A stretch of DNA of 64,000 nt from Actinomycetales bacterium (GTDB taxonomy: Bacteria > Actinomycetota > Actinomycetes > Actinomycetales > Dermatophilaceae). Made by a program: the position numbers and the translations under genes. Below, one piece after another: positions 1-8,900 of this stretch. Position 1 is the first letter of the stretch. Every line of letters starts with the position of its first letter. The stretch is taken from assembly GCA_002748155.1 (NCBI GenBank), contig PDRO01000004.1, positions 1 to 64,000 of the forward strand, given 5' to 3'. A model generated the notes under the pieces. The model was given only the letters and a program-made list of their open reading frames with translations, did not search any database and was not told the DNA's origin.

Positions 1-95
1 TCGACTGCTGGCAGCAGGGCGGGGGGCGCGAGAAGCTGAGCGTGCTCATCGACAACGCTTTCGAGACTCTGCGGCATCTCGACCAGGCTCACTGA
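1..95 (+). CDS. C-terminal end of an upstream gene (unidentified)
   Basis: Reading frame 3 is open from the window edge to a TGA at 93-95 and gives a 30-residue tail ending LIDNAFETLRHLDQAH. The codons look like a real high-GC actinobacterial gene (third positions mostly G/C). Too little is present to name the family. It ends about 40 bp before the pdtaS start, so it may be the preceding gene on the same strand. Confidence 0.45.
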   Translation, partial: DCWQQGGGREKLSVLIDNAFETLRHLDQAH

Positions 96-124
96 GGGGG
101 ATCGGGGACGAGGCGTCCAGCCGG

Positions 125-136
125 TAGGTTGCTTTA
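125..136 (+). promoter_or_regulatory. Leaderless -10 element for pdtaS
   Basis: TAGGTT at 125-130 fits the actinobacterial TANNNT -10 consensus and is followed after six bases by the GTG start at 137. No Shine-Dalgarno sequence lies before the start. This spacing is what a leaderless mRNA beginning at the start codon would show. No convincing -35 is visible. Confidence 0.5.
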
Positions 137-1639
137 GTGGCCAGTCTCGCCGAGCTCATCCAGGAGCACTCGGAGCTGTCCCCGGCCGACGAGGAGTGGC
201 TGCGTCTGCTGGTCTCGGACTGGCAACTGCTCTCCGACCTGTCCTTCGCCGACCTCGTGCTGTGGGTGCGGGCCTCGCCGGTGCAGTGGTATGCCGTGGC
301 GCACATGCGGCCCACGACGGGCCAGACGGTCTACTTCCGTGACCAGGTCGGTCGACGCGCCTCGCGAAGCCGGGCCAAGCTGCTCGAGACCGCCTACTCG
401 GAGCGGCGGATCGTGCGGGAACGGGACAGCGAGTGGGGCGAAGACGCCCCGGTGCGTGAGGAGACCATCCCGATCGCGCGAGCCGGACGGCCCATCGCCG
501 CCTTGACCCGGCATACCAATCTGTCGATGATGCGCACGCCGAGCCGGCTGGAGTTGACCTACCTGGCAACGGCTGACGCCCTGTCGCGGATGATCGCCTC
601 CGGCGAGTTCCCCCACGCCGGTGCCCCCAGCGGGCTGCGGCGCGGCGCTCCGCGAGTCGGCGACGGCGTCGTGCGCCTGGATATCGACGGAGTCATCACC
701 TACGCCAGCCCGAATGCACTGTCGGCATTGCACCGGCTCGGGTTTGTCGGCGACGTATTGGGCACGTCACTGGCCCAGGTCGTGACCGGCGTGTTGCACG
801 ATCCATCACCGGTCGACGAGGGGATGCCGTTGGTGCTCACCGGCCGTCAACCGTGGCGCACCGAGGTCACCAACGCCGACCAGGTGCTCTCGATGCGGGC
901 GATTCCGCTGTCGGATAGCGGACAGCGTTTCGGGGCTCTGGTGTTGGTCCGGGACATCAGCGAGCTACGTCGGCGCGAGCAGGAGTTGATGACCAAGGAC
1001 GCGACGATCCGCGAGATCCATCACCGGGTCAAGAACAATCTGCAGTCCGTTGCGGCGTTGCTGCGGCTGCAAGGCCGGCGGTTGCCGGACGAGGGCGCCA
1101 GATCAGCCCTGCTGGAGGCCGAGCGCCGGGTCGCCACCATCGCTCTCGTCCACGACACCCTCAGCCATGGTCTGGACGAGACCGTCGACTTCGACCGGGT
1201 CGCCGATCTCGCGATGCGGGCGGTGGTCGAGGTGGCGCCTCACGACGGTGACGTGATCGTCAAACGCACCGGTTCGTTCGGTCAGGTGCGCGCTCAGGAT
1301 GCGACGGCGCTGGCGATGGTGATCAGTGAGCTGGTCCAGAATGCTGTCGAGCACGGGCTCCAGGACACGGGCGGCATGGTCGGTTCCGTGCGAATCGACG
1401 TGCGTCGCAAGACCGGCCTCGAGGGACCGGACAAGTTGACGGTCACGGTGACCGATAATGGGGTGGGTCTGCCCGAAGGGCGCGTGCCGGCAGGTGCCGG
1501 TCTGGGTGCCCAGATCGTGCATTCGCTGCTGGCCACCGTCGGGGGGCAGATCTCCTGGACCGATGCCCGGCCGCGAGGCACCAAGGCTCGCTTCACGGCG
1601 TCGTTGCAGCCCCCATCAGCCGACCGGGCGGAACGCTGA
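137..1639 (+). CDS. pdtaS: PdtaS-type sensor histidine kinase
   Basis: 500-residue cytosolic histidine kinase of the HisKA_2 class. The N-terminal GAF-like domain (about 1-150; WQLLSDLSFADLVLWV matches the PdtaS family start) is followed by a PAS domain (about 175-285), the dimerisation box with IREIHHRVKNNLQ (phospho-acceptor in the HH pair at 295-296) and an HATPase domain with N-box ELVQNAVEHGL, G1 DNGVGLP and G2 GAGLGAQ. No membrane segments are seen. In the family, PdtaS phosphorylates the ANTAR-type RNA-binding regulator PdtaR; no pdtaR gene is in this window. It converges on whiB1 with a 2 bp gap, the arrangement known from mycobacteria. The GTG start is chosen because it follows a leaderless -10 and matches the family N-terminus. 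Confidence 0.92.
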   Translation: MASLAELIQEHSELSPADEEWLRLLVSDWQLLSDLSFADLVLWVRASPVQWYAVAHMRPTTGQTVYFRDQVGRRASRSRAKLLETAYSERRIVRERDSEWGEDAPVREETIPIARAGRPIAALTRHTNLSMMRTPSRLELTYLATADALSRMIASGEFPHAGAPSGLRRGAPRVGDGVVRLDIDGVITYASPNALSALHRLGFVGDVLGTSLAQVVTGVLHDPSPVDEGMPLVLTGRQPWRTEVTNADQVLSMRAIPLSDSGQRFGALVLVRDISELRRREQELMTKDATIREIHHRVKNNLQSVAALLRLQGRRLPDEGARSALLEAERRVATIALVHDTLSHGLDETVDFDRVADLAMRAVVEVAPHDGDVIVKRTGSFGQVRAQDATALAMVISELVQNAVEHGLQDTGGMVGSVRIDVRRKTGLEGPDKLTVTVTDNGVGLPEGRVPAGAGLGAQIVHSLLATVGGQISWTDARPRGTKARFTASLQPPSADRAER

Positions 1640-1641
1640 GC

Positions 1642-1890
1642 TTATCCCGCTCGTCGCGCCCGGGCGTTCCGCCGTTTCAGTGCGCGCCGCTCGTCCTCGG
1701 AGAGCCCACCCCACACTCCGGCGTCCTGTCCGGAGTCCAGCGCCCACCTCAGACACGTGTCGGTGACCTTGCAGCGGCGGCAAACAGTCTTGGCTTCCTC
1801 GATCTGAAGGATCGCCGGGCCGGTGTTCCCAATCGGGAAGAACAACTCCGGGTCTTCGTCGAGGCAGGCAGCGCGGTCGCGCCAGTCCAT
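1642..1890 (-). CDS. whiB1: WhiB1 iron-sulfur transcription factor
   Basis: 82 residues, the usual WhiB1 length. Four conserved cysteines (C9, C37, C40, C46; CxxC plus CxxxxxC) bind a [4Fe-4S] cluster, and the GVWGG turn (58-62) precedes a basic tail with KRRNARARR for DNA binding. In mycobacteria WhiB1 is essential, binds the sigma factor SigA and is NO-sensitive; the same role is inferred here. The ATG is preceded by AAGGAG about ten bases upstream. Convergent with pdtaS. Confidence 0.95.
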   Translation of the reverse strand: MDWRDRAACLDEDPELFFPIGNTGPAILQIEEAKTVCRRCKVTDTCLRWALDSGQDAGVWGGLSEDERRALKRRNARARRAG

Positions 1891-2053
1891 GAGGATCGTG
1901 CTCCTTGCTCAGGTCGTTGGTCCTTGGTCACAGCCGGGGAGTCTCGTCCTAGGCTCGATTCCGTCCGACCCGCAGTTAACGGACAGATCGAGCCTCAGCG
2001 GCCCCTCACGATATGTGTTCGGTCGGCTGCAACGCTGGGAGGCCAACCGCAGT

Positions 2054-2081
2054 ATTTTAGTCGTATCACCACTCGGTCGAA
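2054..2081 (-). promoter_or_regulatory. Candidate whiB1 promoter
   Basis: On the minus strand TTCGAC (plus 2076-2081) is separated by 16 bp from TAAAAT (plus 2054-2059). This is the most AT-rich point of the region and would give whiB1 a leader of roughly 155 nt. The -35 is only partly like TTGACA. Confidence 0.4.
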
Positions 2082-2121
2082 GAACGGGACTCTGGTCTCG
2101 TCTATTCCCCCGCTGTTCCGG

Positions 2122-2155
2122 GGCTTTCGCCCGGCTGGCTTTCGCCCGGCTGGCT
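2122..2155. repeat. 15 bp tandem repeat, 2.3 copies
   Basis: The 15-mer TTCGCCCGGCTGGCT occurs at 2126-2140 and exactly again at 2141-2155, with a further partial unit (GGCT) before it. Non-coding. Probably simple slippage. Confidence 0.85.
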
Positions 2156-2369
2156 GAGGGCCTGTCGGGTTGCCTACTGCCCAGTAACGCCGTGGTTCTT
2201 GCGGTTGTTCCCGGATGGGACACATGGAGAAGGCGGGTATGCCGGGTGCTCGGTTCGGGGCTATCGGGCCGGGAGCTGCTGTCTCCCGGGTGGGGCGACA
2301 GATGCCAGGCCAAGACGGACCGGGAGGGAACGGCAGGGTGGCGCGTGCGGGTCGCTAGGCTGACCGTTC

Positions 2370-2828
2370 ATGAAGCAACCCGTGACCAAGGACCCGGCTC
2401 GGCGACTGGCCGCAGCCGTCTGTGCGGTCGAGACGATCGCGCTGGTCGGCCTGGGGGTCTTCTACCTGCTGCAGCTGTCCAACGCTGCGGATCAGGCCCG
2501 GGTGGCCACCGAGGCAGTGCTCATCCTGCTCACCGCAGCCGGGCTGGGTCTGCTGACCCGACTCTGGCTGGCTGATTCGGAATGGTCGGGAACGCCCACT
2601 GTCGTGTGGCACCTGCTCCTGATCCCGGTGCTCGTCGCCTTGGCACAGTCCGGGCAGGTGCTTATTGCTGTCGCTCTCGCGGCGGCTGTGGTGCTGGCCG
2701 TCGGTGCCGTGATCGCTCAGGGCCGGGTCACCTCGGCAGGTGATGATGGACCAACCGATGCCGCGCCGGATGGGGACGGTCCTGCGACGACCGAACCGGA
2801 TCCGGCCGGGTCGGGTCAGTCGCGCTGA
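2370..2828 (+). CDS. Small integral membrane protein
   Basis: 152 residues. Four hydrophobic segments are visible (about 12-35, 45-66, 78-96, 97-118), followed by an acidic, Gly/Pro-rich cytosolic-type tail (DDGPTDAAPDGDGPATTEPDPAG). No catalytic motif is seen and the family is not recognised; similar four-helix proteins of unknown function are common in Micrococcales. It stands alone between divergent whiB1 and convergent padR. Confidence 0.75.
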   Translation: MKQPVTKDPARRLAAAVCAVETIALVGLGVFYLLQLSNAADQARVATEAVLILLTAAGLGLLTRLWLADSEWSGTPTVVWHLLLIPVLVALAQSGQVLIAVALAAAVVLAVGAVIAQGRVTSAGDDGPTDAAPDGDGPATTEPDPAGSGQSR

Positions 2829-2902
2829 GACTCAGCGCGACTGGTGCCGATTGGTGTGGTCGCGCAGTGCGGCAGGCTGCGTGCGGGTCTGCCCGGGCCA
2901 GC

Positions 2903-3553
2903 TCAGGTCTGCTCCGGTGGCCGCTGCAGCACCTCCGCGATCCGGGTGGATGCCTCGGTGATGATCTCGCCGATGGCCAGCGCCTGGGCGGATGTGATGC
3001 CGTGTCGCCGCCACGCTGCGGAAGCCTGTTCGCGGAGCTCGTCGACGACTGCATCGAGATCGCTGTGTCCACTGCCAGGCGGGTTTGCATTCCGGCCGCG
3101 GTCCGCGGACGAAGCGGTGCGCTCGTGCCTTACGGGTCCAGTCTTTCGGGTGTTTCGGGCTTGTGCCCGGGCTGCGGATGCAGCGGCCTTGAGTTCGGCC
3201 CGCAAGTCGGCTGAACGATCCCGCACACTGGCCCGTACGTCGTCGGCCAATCGGCGGACCGACTGATCCAGCTCGATCTGGAGTTGCTCGATCTCGGCAC
3301 GTCTCGAGTCCACCTCGGATCGACCCGCATCGGTGATCCGGTATGTGGCTTTGCGGCCTTCGTCCACTCGCTCGAGCAGGCCCTCTTCCTCGAGCTTGGC
3401 AAGCCGGGGATACACCGTGCCGGCGCTCGGCGAGTAGAGGCCGGCGAACCGGGACTCGAGCTGCTGAATGAGTTCGTAACCGTGGCGGGGACCGTCCGCC
3501 AGCAACGCCAGCAGGTAGAGGCGCAGCTGGCCGTGCGCGAAGACCGAGCTCAT
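2903..3553 (-). CDS. PadR-family transcriptional regulator
   Basis: 216 residues. An N-terminal PadR winged helix (LRLYLLALLADGPRHGYELIQQLE, then LYSPSAGTVYPRLAKLEEEGLLE) is followed by a long charged, probably coiled-coil region (about 80-160) and a C-terminal helix with QALAIGEIITEASTRIAEVL. PadR proteins are usually repressors of adjacent genes. Its ATG overlaps the stop of the DUF4097 gene by four bases (ATGA), so the two are translationally coupled and the regulator is the downstream partner. A palindromic operator candidate lies ahead of the pair at 4576-4599, so autoregulation is likely. Confidence 0.9.
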   Translation of the reverse strand: MSSVFAHGQLRLYLLALLADGPRHGYELIQQLESRFAGLYSPSAGTVYPRLAKLEEEGLLERVDEGRKATYRITDAGRSEVDSRRAEIEQLQIELDQSVRRLADDVRASVRDRSADLRAELKAAASAARAQARNTRKTGPVRHERTASSADRGRNANPPGSGHSDLDAVVDELREQASAAWRRHGITSAQALAIGEIITEASTRIAEVLQRPPEQT

Positions 3554-4545
3554 GCCTGGTCCTGCTGGCCGTCGGCGCCTGGCCCGGGGTCGACGGCGTC
3601 CTGAGGGGTGCCCGTTGACCTGGGCAGATCCTCAGGCCGGGCGTCTTGGGGTGTTTCCGCACTGTCGGGCTGTTCCGTCGGGGAGTCGGCTCGGAGCACG
3701 ACGAGGCTCCCGGATACCGAACGTGCGTCCAGCGCCAGGGACTCGTCGCCGGCGCGGGCCTGCCGAGGAGTCTTGGGCCCCGCGTTGTCGGGCGCGTCCA
3801 CGCTGGTCCCGTCGACGACGACTTGGCCACTGAGCACATGAGCGGTCACGGCATACCCGGTCAGTGGGGCCCGCACCGTGACGTCGCCGGACACCGACGA
3901 CGAGCGCACCCGCACCCGCGAGTCGGTGAGGTCGAGTGCGACGTCACCGGTAACCGTGTTGATCCGCGCGCGGTCGAGTGAGCTGCCGTGCACGGTGACG
4001 TCACCGGAGACGCTGTTGAGTCGCAACGCCCCGCCGATGCCCACGCATTCGGCAGCACCGCTGACCGTGTTGAGCGATAGCTTGGGTCGCACGTCGTTGA
4101 CGGTCAACTCACCGGAGACCGTGTTCACCGATAGTCCCTGTGTCAATCCGGATGCGACGACCGAGGCGCATAGCGTGTTCACGTGCGCCTTCGCTTGGGC
4201 AGGGATGGCGACACTGACCACAGCGGTGGGCACGGTCCCGGATCCGGCGCGACGGCGCAGCATGTCGATGATCGTGCTGCCGGTAGCGTCGTCGAGTTTG
4301 CCGTGCATGACCCTCAGGGTGGAGCCGTTGCGGGTGACCTCCAGGGGCAGGCCGTGCACCGAGCTCACCTCGATCCGGGCGCCCTGCCGATCCGACGAAG
4401 ACCCGTTCGTGGAGTCTGGGTTGGCTGTGTGCGATACGAGGTCGACATGACCACCCACGATGGCGACGACGATCTTCGTGATCCGCTCATGGTCGCCGTC
4501 GACGTCGATGACCTGCGGCTCGTCGATGTGCCATTGCTCTGCCAC
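3550..4545 (-). CDS. DUF4097-family beta-strand repeat protein
   Basis: 331 residues from a GTG at 4545, chosen because GGGAGG lies six bases upstream and the product begins AEQWHIDEPQVIDVDG, as in this family. From about residue 90 onward the protein is a run of short beta-strand repeats (LRLNSVSGDVTVHG, ARINTVTGDVALDL, VRVRSSSVSGDVTVRA), typical of the DUF4097/adhesin-like right-handed fold. There is no signal peptide and no transmembrane segment. The function of the family is unknown; it is very often paired with a PadR regulator, as here. A longer open frame upstream to 5121 is antisense to the next gene and is not used. Confidence 0.85.
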   Translation of the reverse strand: MAEQWHIDEPQVIDVDGDHERITKIVVAIVGGHVDLVSHTANPDSTNGSSSDRQGARIEVSSVHGLPLEVTRNGSTLRVMHGKLDDATGSTIIDMLRRRAGSGTVPTAVVSVAIPAQAKAHVNTLCASVVASGLTQGLSVNTVSGELTVNDVRPKLSLNTVSGAAECVGIGGALRLNSVSGDVTVHGSSLDRARINTVTGDVALDLTDSRVRVRSSSVSGDVTVRAPLTGYAVTAHVLSGQVVVDGTSVDAPDNAGPKTPRQARAGDESLALDARSVSGSLVVLRADSPTEQPDSAETPQDARPEDLPRSTGTPQDAVDPGPGADGQQDQA

Positions 4546-4575
4546 GTGATCCTCCCAGCGATCGGACATTCGCGC

Positions 4576-4605
4576 TATATCGTGTCGAGACACGTTATAT
4601 CGTGT
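4576..4605. promoter_or_regulatory. Palindromic PadR-type operator with an extra half site
   Basis: The core CGTGTC-GA-GACACG (4581-4594) is a perfect inverted repeat flanked by TATAT and TTATA, giving a 24 bp near-palindrome (4576-4599). A further TATATCGTGT follows at 4596-4605. It lies 31 bp upstream of the DUF4097 start on the minus strand and overlaps TATA-rich -10-like sequence. TATATCG-containing palindromes are typical PadR operators, so binding by the PadR of this operon is the simplest reading. Confidence 0.65.
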
Positions 4606-4729
4606 TTGGCCCGATGGCAAGTAGACCCATTCGGGCACCGACTCATCCGGCGCGGGTGTGTTCAGCGCGGCTGACCGGCGGACCCGGGCCAGCGGGAGTA
4701 GCCTCACGGTGGGTGTTCCACTGACCGAT

Positions 4730-4783
4730 GACAGCACTCGCAGCACGTGCAGCACTGATAGCACTGACGGCATTGACAACACT
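4730..4783. repeat. Degenerate 9 bp tandem repeat, six units
   Basis: Six consecutive 9-mers with the core RGCAC or similar (GACAGCACT, CGCAGCACG, TGCAGCACT, GATAGCACT, GACGGCATT, GACAACACT) in perfect register. They end just before the ribosome binding site of the 4801 gene. Non-coding on present evidence. Confidence 0.7.
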
Positions 4784-4800
4784 GGAGAGCAGGAGCGAGC

Positions 4801-5469
4801 GTGGTTGAGGGATCGGCATATCCGCACGAGCCGGCCACCGAATTCGCGCCGAGCGCGACGTTCACGATCACCGACGGGCATCGTGATGCCGGGGTGTGTT
4901 TTCTCGGTGACGGGCTGACCGCCGGCTACGGCGACCCGAAGGCGTTGGGCTGGGTCAGTCGGGTCATCAGCCGCACCCACGACCCCGATCTCGACCTCAC
5001 GGCATACAACCTCGGTATCCGGGGGCAGGACTCGGGTGACGTCGCGGCGCGCTGGTCCGCCGAGTGTATGCCGCGATGGGCCGACCGCCCCGAGCGACGT
5101 CTCGTGTTGTCGGTGGGACACGAAGACCTGCGCGGTGGGCTCACGACGGCCCGGTCCAGGCTCAACCTGGCCAACATCCTCGATGAAGCCGGGTCCAAGG
5201 GCATTGCTGCGTTCGTCGTCGGCCTACCACCCACCCTCGACGACGACTTCAACACCCGGATCGAAGCCCTGGCCCAAGCTCAGGCCGACGTGTGTGCTCG
5301 GCGGGCCGTGCCCTACGTCGACTGCTACTACCCCCTGGTCGGGCACGACCAGTGGCGCAGCGAACTGGCCGCTGGTGACGGCACCCACCCCGGCCAGGCC
5401 GGCTACGGATTGCTGGCGTGGTTGGTGCTGCACAGCGGGTGGGCGTCCTGGATGCGCCTGTCGTCCTGA
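4801..5469 (+). CDS. SGNH/GDSL-hydrolase-fold protein with altered nucleophile motif
   Basis: 222 residues, GTG start with AGGAG about nine bases upstream. The SGNH fold is indicated by block I FLGDGLTAGYGDPKALGW near residue 34 and block V DGTHPGQAGY near residue 194, which supplies the Asp-His pair. The catalytic serine expected in GDSxxxG is a glycine here (GDGL). Block III is also non-canonical (GHEDLRGG in place of GxND). Either it is a pseudoenzyme or it uses another residue. No signal peptide. It is followed after 13 bp by the NUDIX gene, so they may be one unit. Confidence 0.8.
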   Translation: MVEGSAYPHEPATEFAPSATFTITDGHRDAGVCFLGDGLTAGYGDPKALGWVSRVISRTHDPDLDLTAYNLGIRGQDSGDVAARWSAECMPRWADRPERRLVLSVGHEDLRGGLTTARSRLNLANILDEAGSKGIAAFVVGLPPTLDDDFNTRIEALAQAQADVCARRAVPYVDCYYPLVGHDQWRSELAAGDGTHPGQAGYGLLAWLVLHSGWASWMRLSS

Positions 5470-5482
5470 CGGATTCAACACC

Positions 5483-5968
5483 ATGGCGATTCCTGAATTC
5501 ATTCGTGACCTACGAGAGCACATCGGGACGGCCGAGCTCTGGCTCTCAAGCATCACCGCGGTTGTCGTGCGGCGCCTCGACGAGCGTGATGTCGTGCTGC
5601 TGGTCCGACGTGCCGATAATGGTGCCTGGTCGCCGGTCACCGGGATCATCGATCCCGGTGAGGATCCGGCGACCACGGCAGTCCGCGAGTGCGCCGAAGA
5701 AGCCGGCGTCGACATCGAGGTCAACCGGTTGTGTTGGGTCAGTGCCACCGGCCTGGTCGTGCACGTCAACGGCGACCGGGTTCGCTACTTGGACCACACG
5801 ATGCACTGCCGTTGGGTCGCAGGCGAGCCGCGCGCAGCCGACGACGAGAACACCGAAGCCCGGTGGTGGCCGCTCGACGACCTACCTGAGATGCCAGAGC
5901 TTTTCCGGGCCCGGATCGACGCGGCTCTGACCGACGATCCGACCTGCCGGATCGGACCAGCGCACTGA
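5483..5968 (+). CDS. NUDIX hydrolase
   Basis: 161 residues from ATG at 5483. The complete Nudix box is present: GIIDPGEDPATTAVRECAEE followed by AGV, fitting Gx5Ex7REUxEExGU, so Mg2+-dependent hydrolysis of a nucleoside diphosphate derivative is expected. The substrate cannot be told from sequence. No strong Shine-Dalgarno sequence precedes the ATG; only 13 bp separate it from the SGNH-like gene, suggesting read-through translation. It converges on kgd with a 7 bp gap. Confidence 0.88.
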   Translation: MAIPEFIRDLREHIGTAELWLSSITAVVVRRLDERDVVLLVRRADNGAWSPVTGIIDPGEDPATTAVRECAEEAGVDIEVNRLCWVSATGLVVHVNGDRVRYLDHTMHCRWVAGEPRAADDENTEARWWPLDDLPEMPELFRARIDAALTDDPTCRIGPAH

Positions 5969-5975
5969 ATCGTCG

Positions 5976-8900
5976 CTACCGGTCGACGGGCTCGCGGTCG
6001 AATGCCTGGGCCATCAGCGCGGCTTGCTCCACCTCGTGCTTCTTGTTCGAGCCGCTGGCCGGGGAGGCCGAGGCCGGTCGGCAGACCACCCGCAACGGCC
6101 GGCGCTCGCCTTCTTCGGCCAGCAGTTCCGGCAGGTTGAGAGCCATGAACGGCCAGGCGCCCTGGTTGCGCGGCTCGTCTTGCACCCATACCAGCTCGGC
6201 GTCCGGGTAGACCCGCAGCTGCTGAGCCAGCTCCTCGGCCGGGATCGGAGCCAACTGTTCCACCCGCAGGATCGCCGTGCTCGTGTCTTCACGCTTGGCC
6301 CGTTCGGCCTCCAGATCCCAAACCACCTTGCCAGAACAGAGCAACACCCGGGTGACCCCCGAGAGCTCACGGGTGTCGGGGAGCACCGGCTGGAAGGTGC
6401 CGGCCGTGAAGTCACTCGGCTCCGATGCAGCCGCCTTGAGCCGCAGCATCGACTTGGGGGTGAACTCGATGAGTGGTCGGCGAGGGCGGGCGTAGGCCTG
6501 CCGCCGCAGCAGGTGGAAGTGCGAGGCCGGCGTCGACGGGTAGGCCACGGTCATGTTGTTCTCGGCGAACAGTTGCAAGAACCGCTCGATCCGCGCCGAC
6601 GAGTGGTCCGGGCCCTGGCCCTCGTAGCCGTGTGGCAGCAGCAGCACGACCGATGAGCGTTGCCCCCACTTCTGCTCGGACGATGAGATGAACTCGTCGA
6701 CGATGGTCTGGGCGCCGTTGGTGAAGTCACCGAACTGGGCCTCCCAGAGCACCAGCGCGTCGGGCCGCTCGACGGAGTAGCCGTATTCGAAACCCATCGC
6801 GGCATACTCGCTGAGCAGCGAGTTGTAGACCCAGAACCGCGCCTGCCGCGGCTGCAGGTAGAGCAGCGGGGTCCACTCCTCGGCAGTGGCCTTGTCGATC
6901 AGCACCGCGTGCCGCTGCACGAACGTGCCGCGTTGGCTGTCCTGCCCGGCAAGGCGCACCGGGGTGCCTTCCATCAGCAGCGACCCGATAGCGATCATCT
7001 CGCCCATGCCCCAGTCGATGCCGCCCTCGCGGACCATCTGCGCCCGCCGCTGCATCAGCGCCTTGAGTTTGGGGTGGATGGTGAAGCCCTCGGGCGGCTT
7101 GACCCAGGCGTCACCGATGGTCAGCAGGGTCGGCTCGGAGATCGCGGTGAGCCGGGCGTCACGATGCCGGGCGGCGTCGTCTTGAACTTGGGCGGTCGGC
7201 TTCTCCAAGCCGCTGCGGCTGTCGATGCCGGAACCGGCGTCTCCTGATGCCGCCGGGCTCAGGGTCTTGTCGGCGGTTGCGTCCCGGGTCTCCAGGAAGA
7301 CCCGCTCGAGCTGCTGCTGGTAGTCGCGCAGCGCGGCCTCGGCGTCGTCAACGGAGATGTCACCACGGCCGATGAGCGACTCGGTGTAGAGCTTGCGCAC
7401 TGAGCGCTTGGACTCGATGAGGTTGTACATCAACGGCTGGGTCATCGACGGGTCGTCCCCCTCGTTGTGCCCCCGGCGGCGGTAACACACCATGTCGACG
7501 ACGACGTCCTTGTGGAACTTTTGCCGGAACTCGAAGGCCAGCTCGGCCACCCGCACGCACGCCTCCGGATCGTCACCGTTGACGTGGAAGATCGGCGCTT
7601 GGATCATCCGGGCGACGTCGGTCGAGTAGACCGACGAGCGCGAGGCCGACGGGGCGGTCGTGAACCCGACCTGGTTGTTGACGATGACATGGATGGTGCC
7701 GCCGGTGCGGTAGCCACGCAGCCCGCTCTGCTGCAGGGTCTCGGCGACGACACCCTGGCCGGAGAATGCCGCATCGCCGTGCATGAGGATCGGCAACACG
7801 GTGAAGGCTTTGCCGGCGAGGTTGAGCCGGTCCTGCTTGGCCCGGACGATGCCCTCGAGGACCGGGTTGACCGCTTCCAGGTGCGACGGGTTGGCAGCCA
7901 GGTAGACCTTGGTCGTCGACCCGTCGTCCGCGGTGAAGGTGCCCTCGGTGCCGAGGTGGTACTTCACGTCACCGGAGCCCTGGACCGACTTGGGGTCGGC
8001 CTTGCCTTCGAACTCGCGGAAGATCTGCCCCGGCGACTTGCCCGCGATGTTGGCCAGTATATTGAGCCGCCCTCGATGCGGCATACCGATGCACACCTCG
8101 TCGAGCTCCTCCGCGGCCGCGCGAGAGAGGATCCGGTCGAGCAGGGCGATCGCCGACTCGCCACCCTCGAGCGAGAAGCGCTTCTGCCCGACAAACTTGG
8201 TCTGCAGGAACGTCTCGAACGCCTCAGCCGCGTTGAGCCGGCGCAGGATGCGCATCTGCTCGTCCTGGCTGGGCTTCTCGTGGACGACCTCGCACTTGCT
8301 CTGGATCCAGTGGCGCTGGCCGGGATCCTGGATATGCATGTATTCGATGCCGATGGTGCGGCAGTACGAGTCGCGCAAGATGCCCAAGATCTTGCGCAAT
8401 GCGAGGAACGGCTGGCCTCCGAAACCGCCGGTGGCGAAGTGACGGTCCAAGTCCCACAGGGTCAGTCCGTGCTCGGTGATGTCGAGGTCGGGGTGACGAC
8501 GCTGGCGGTATTCGAGTGGGTCCGTGTCGGCCATCAGGTGTCCACGCACCCGGTAGGCATGGATGAGTTCCTGGACTCGGGACACCTTGTTGATGTCGTC
8601 GTCGTGGCTGACCGAGACGTCCTGCACCCACCGGATGGGTTCGTAGGGGACCCGTAACGCTGTGAAGATCTCGTCGAAGAAGCCGTCGGCCCCGAGCAAC
8701 AGCTGGTGGATCCGGCGTAGGTAGTCCCCGCTTTGGGCGCCTTGGATGATCCGGTGGTCGTAGGTCGAGGTAAGGGTGAGGATCTTGCTTACCGCGTTGC
8801 GGTTGAGGGTTTCGGCCGAGGCGCCTTGCCATTCGGCCGGGTATTCCATCGCCCCGGCACCGATGATCGTGCCCTGACCCTGCATGAGCCGGGGCACCGA

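Larger units (their letters stand above)
1891..2369. other. 479 bp intergenic region upstream of whiB1
   Basis: No credible gene. It holds the whiB1 5' region (probable promoter at 2054-2081 on the minus strand), a 15 bp tandem repeat at 2122-2155, and one GTATGCC heptamer (2237-2243). It is a divergent region, so the promoter of the 2370 gene should also lie here, but none is clear. Confidence 0.5.

Noticed and set aside
4546..5121. Upstream extension of the DUF4097 frame (192 more codons)
   Set aside because: It is antisense to the SGNH gene, contains the PadR operator and has no ribosome binding site; the GTG at 4545 with GGGAGG fits the family start.
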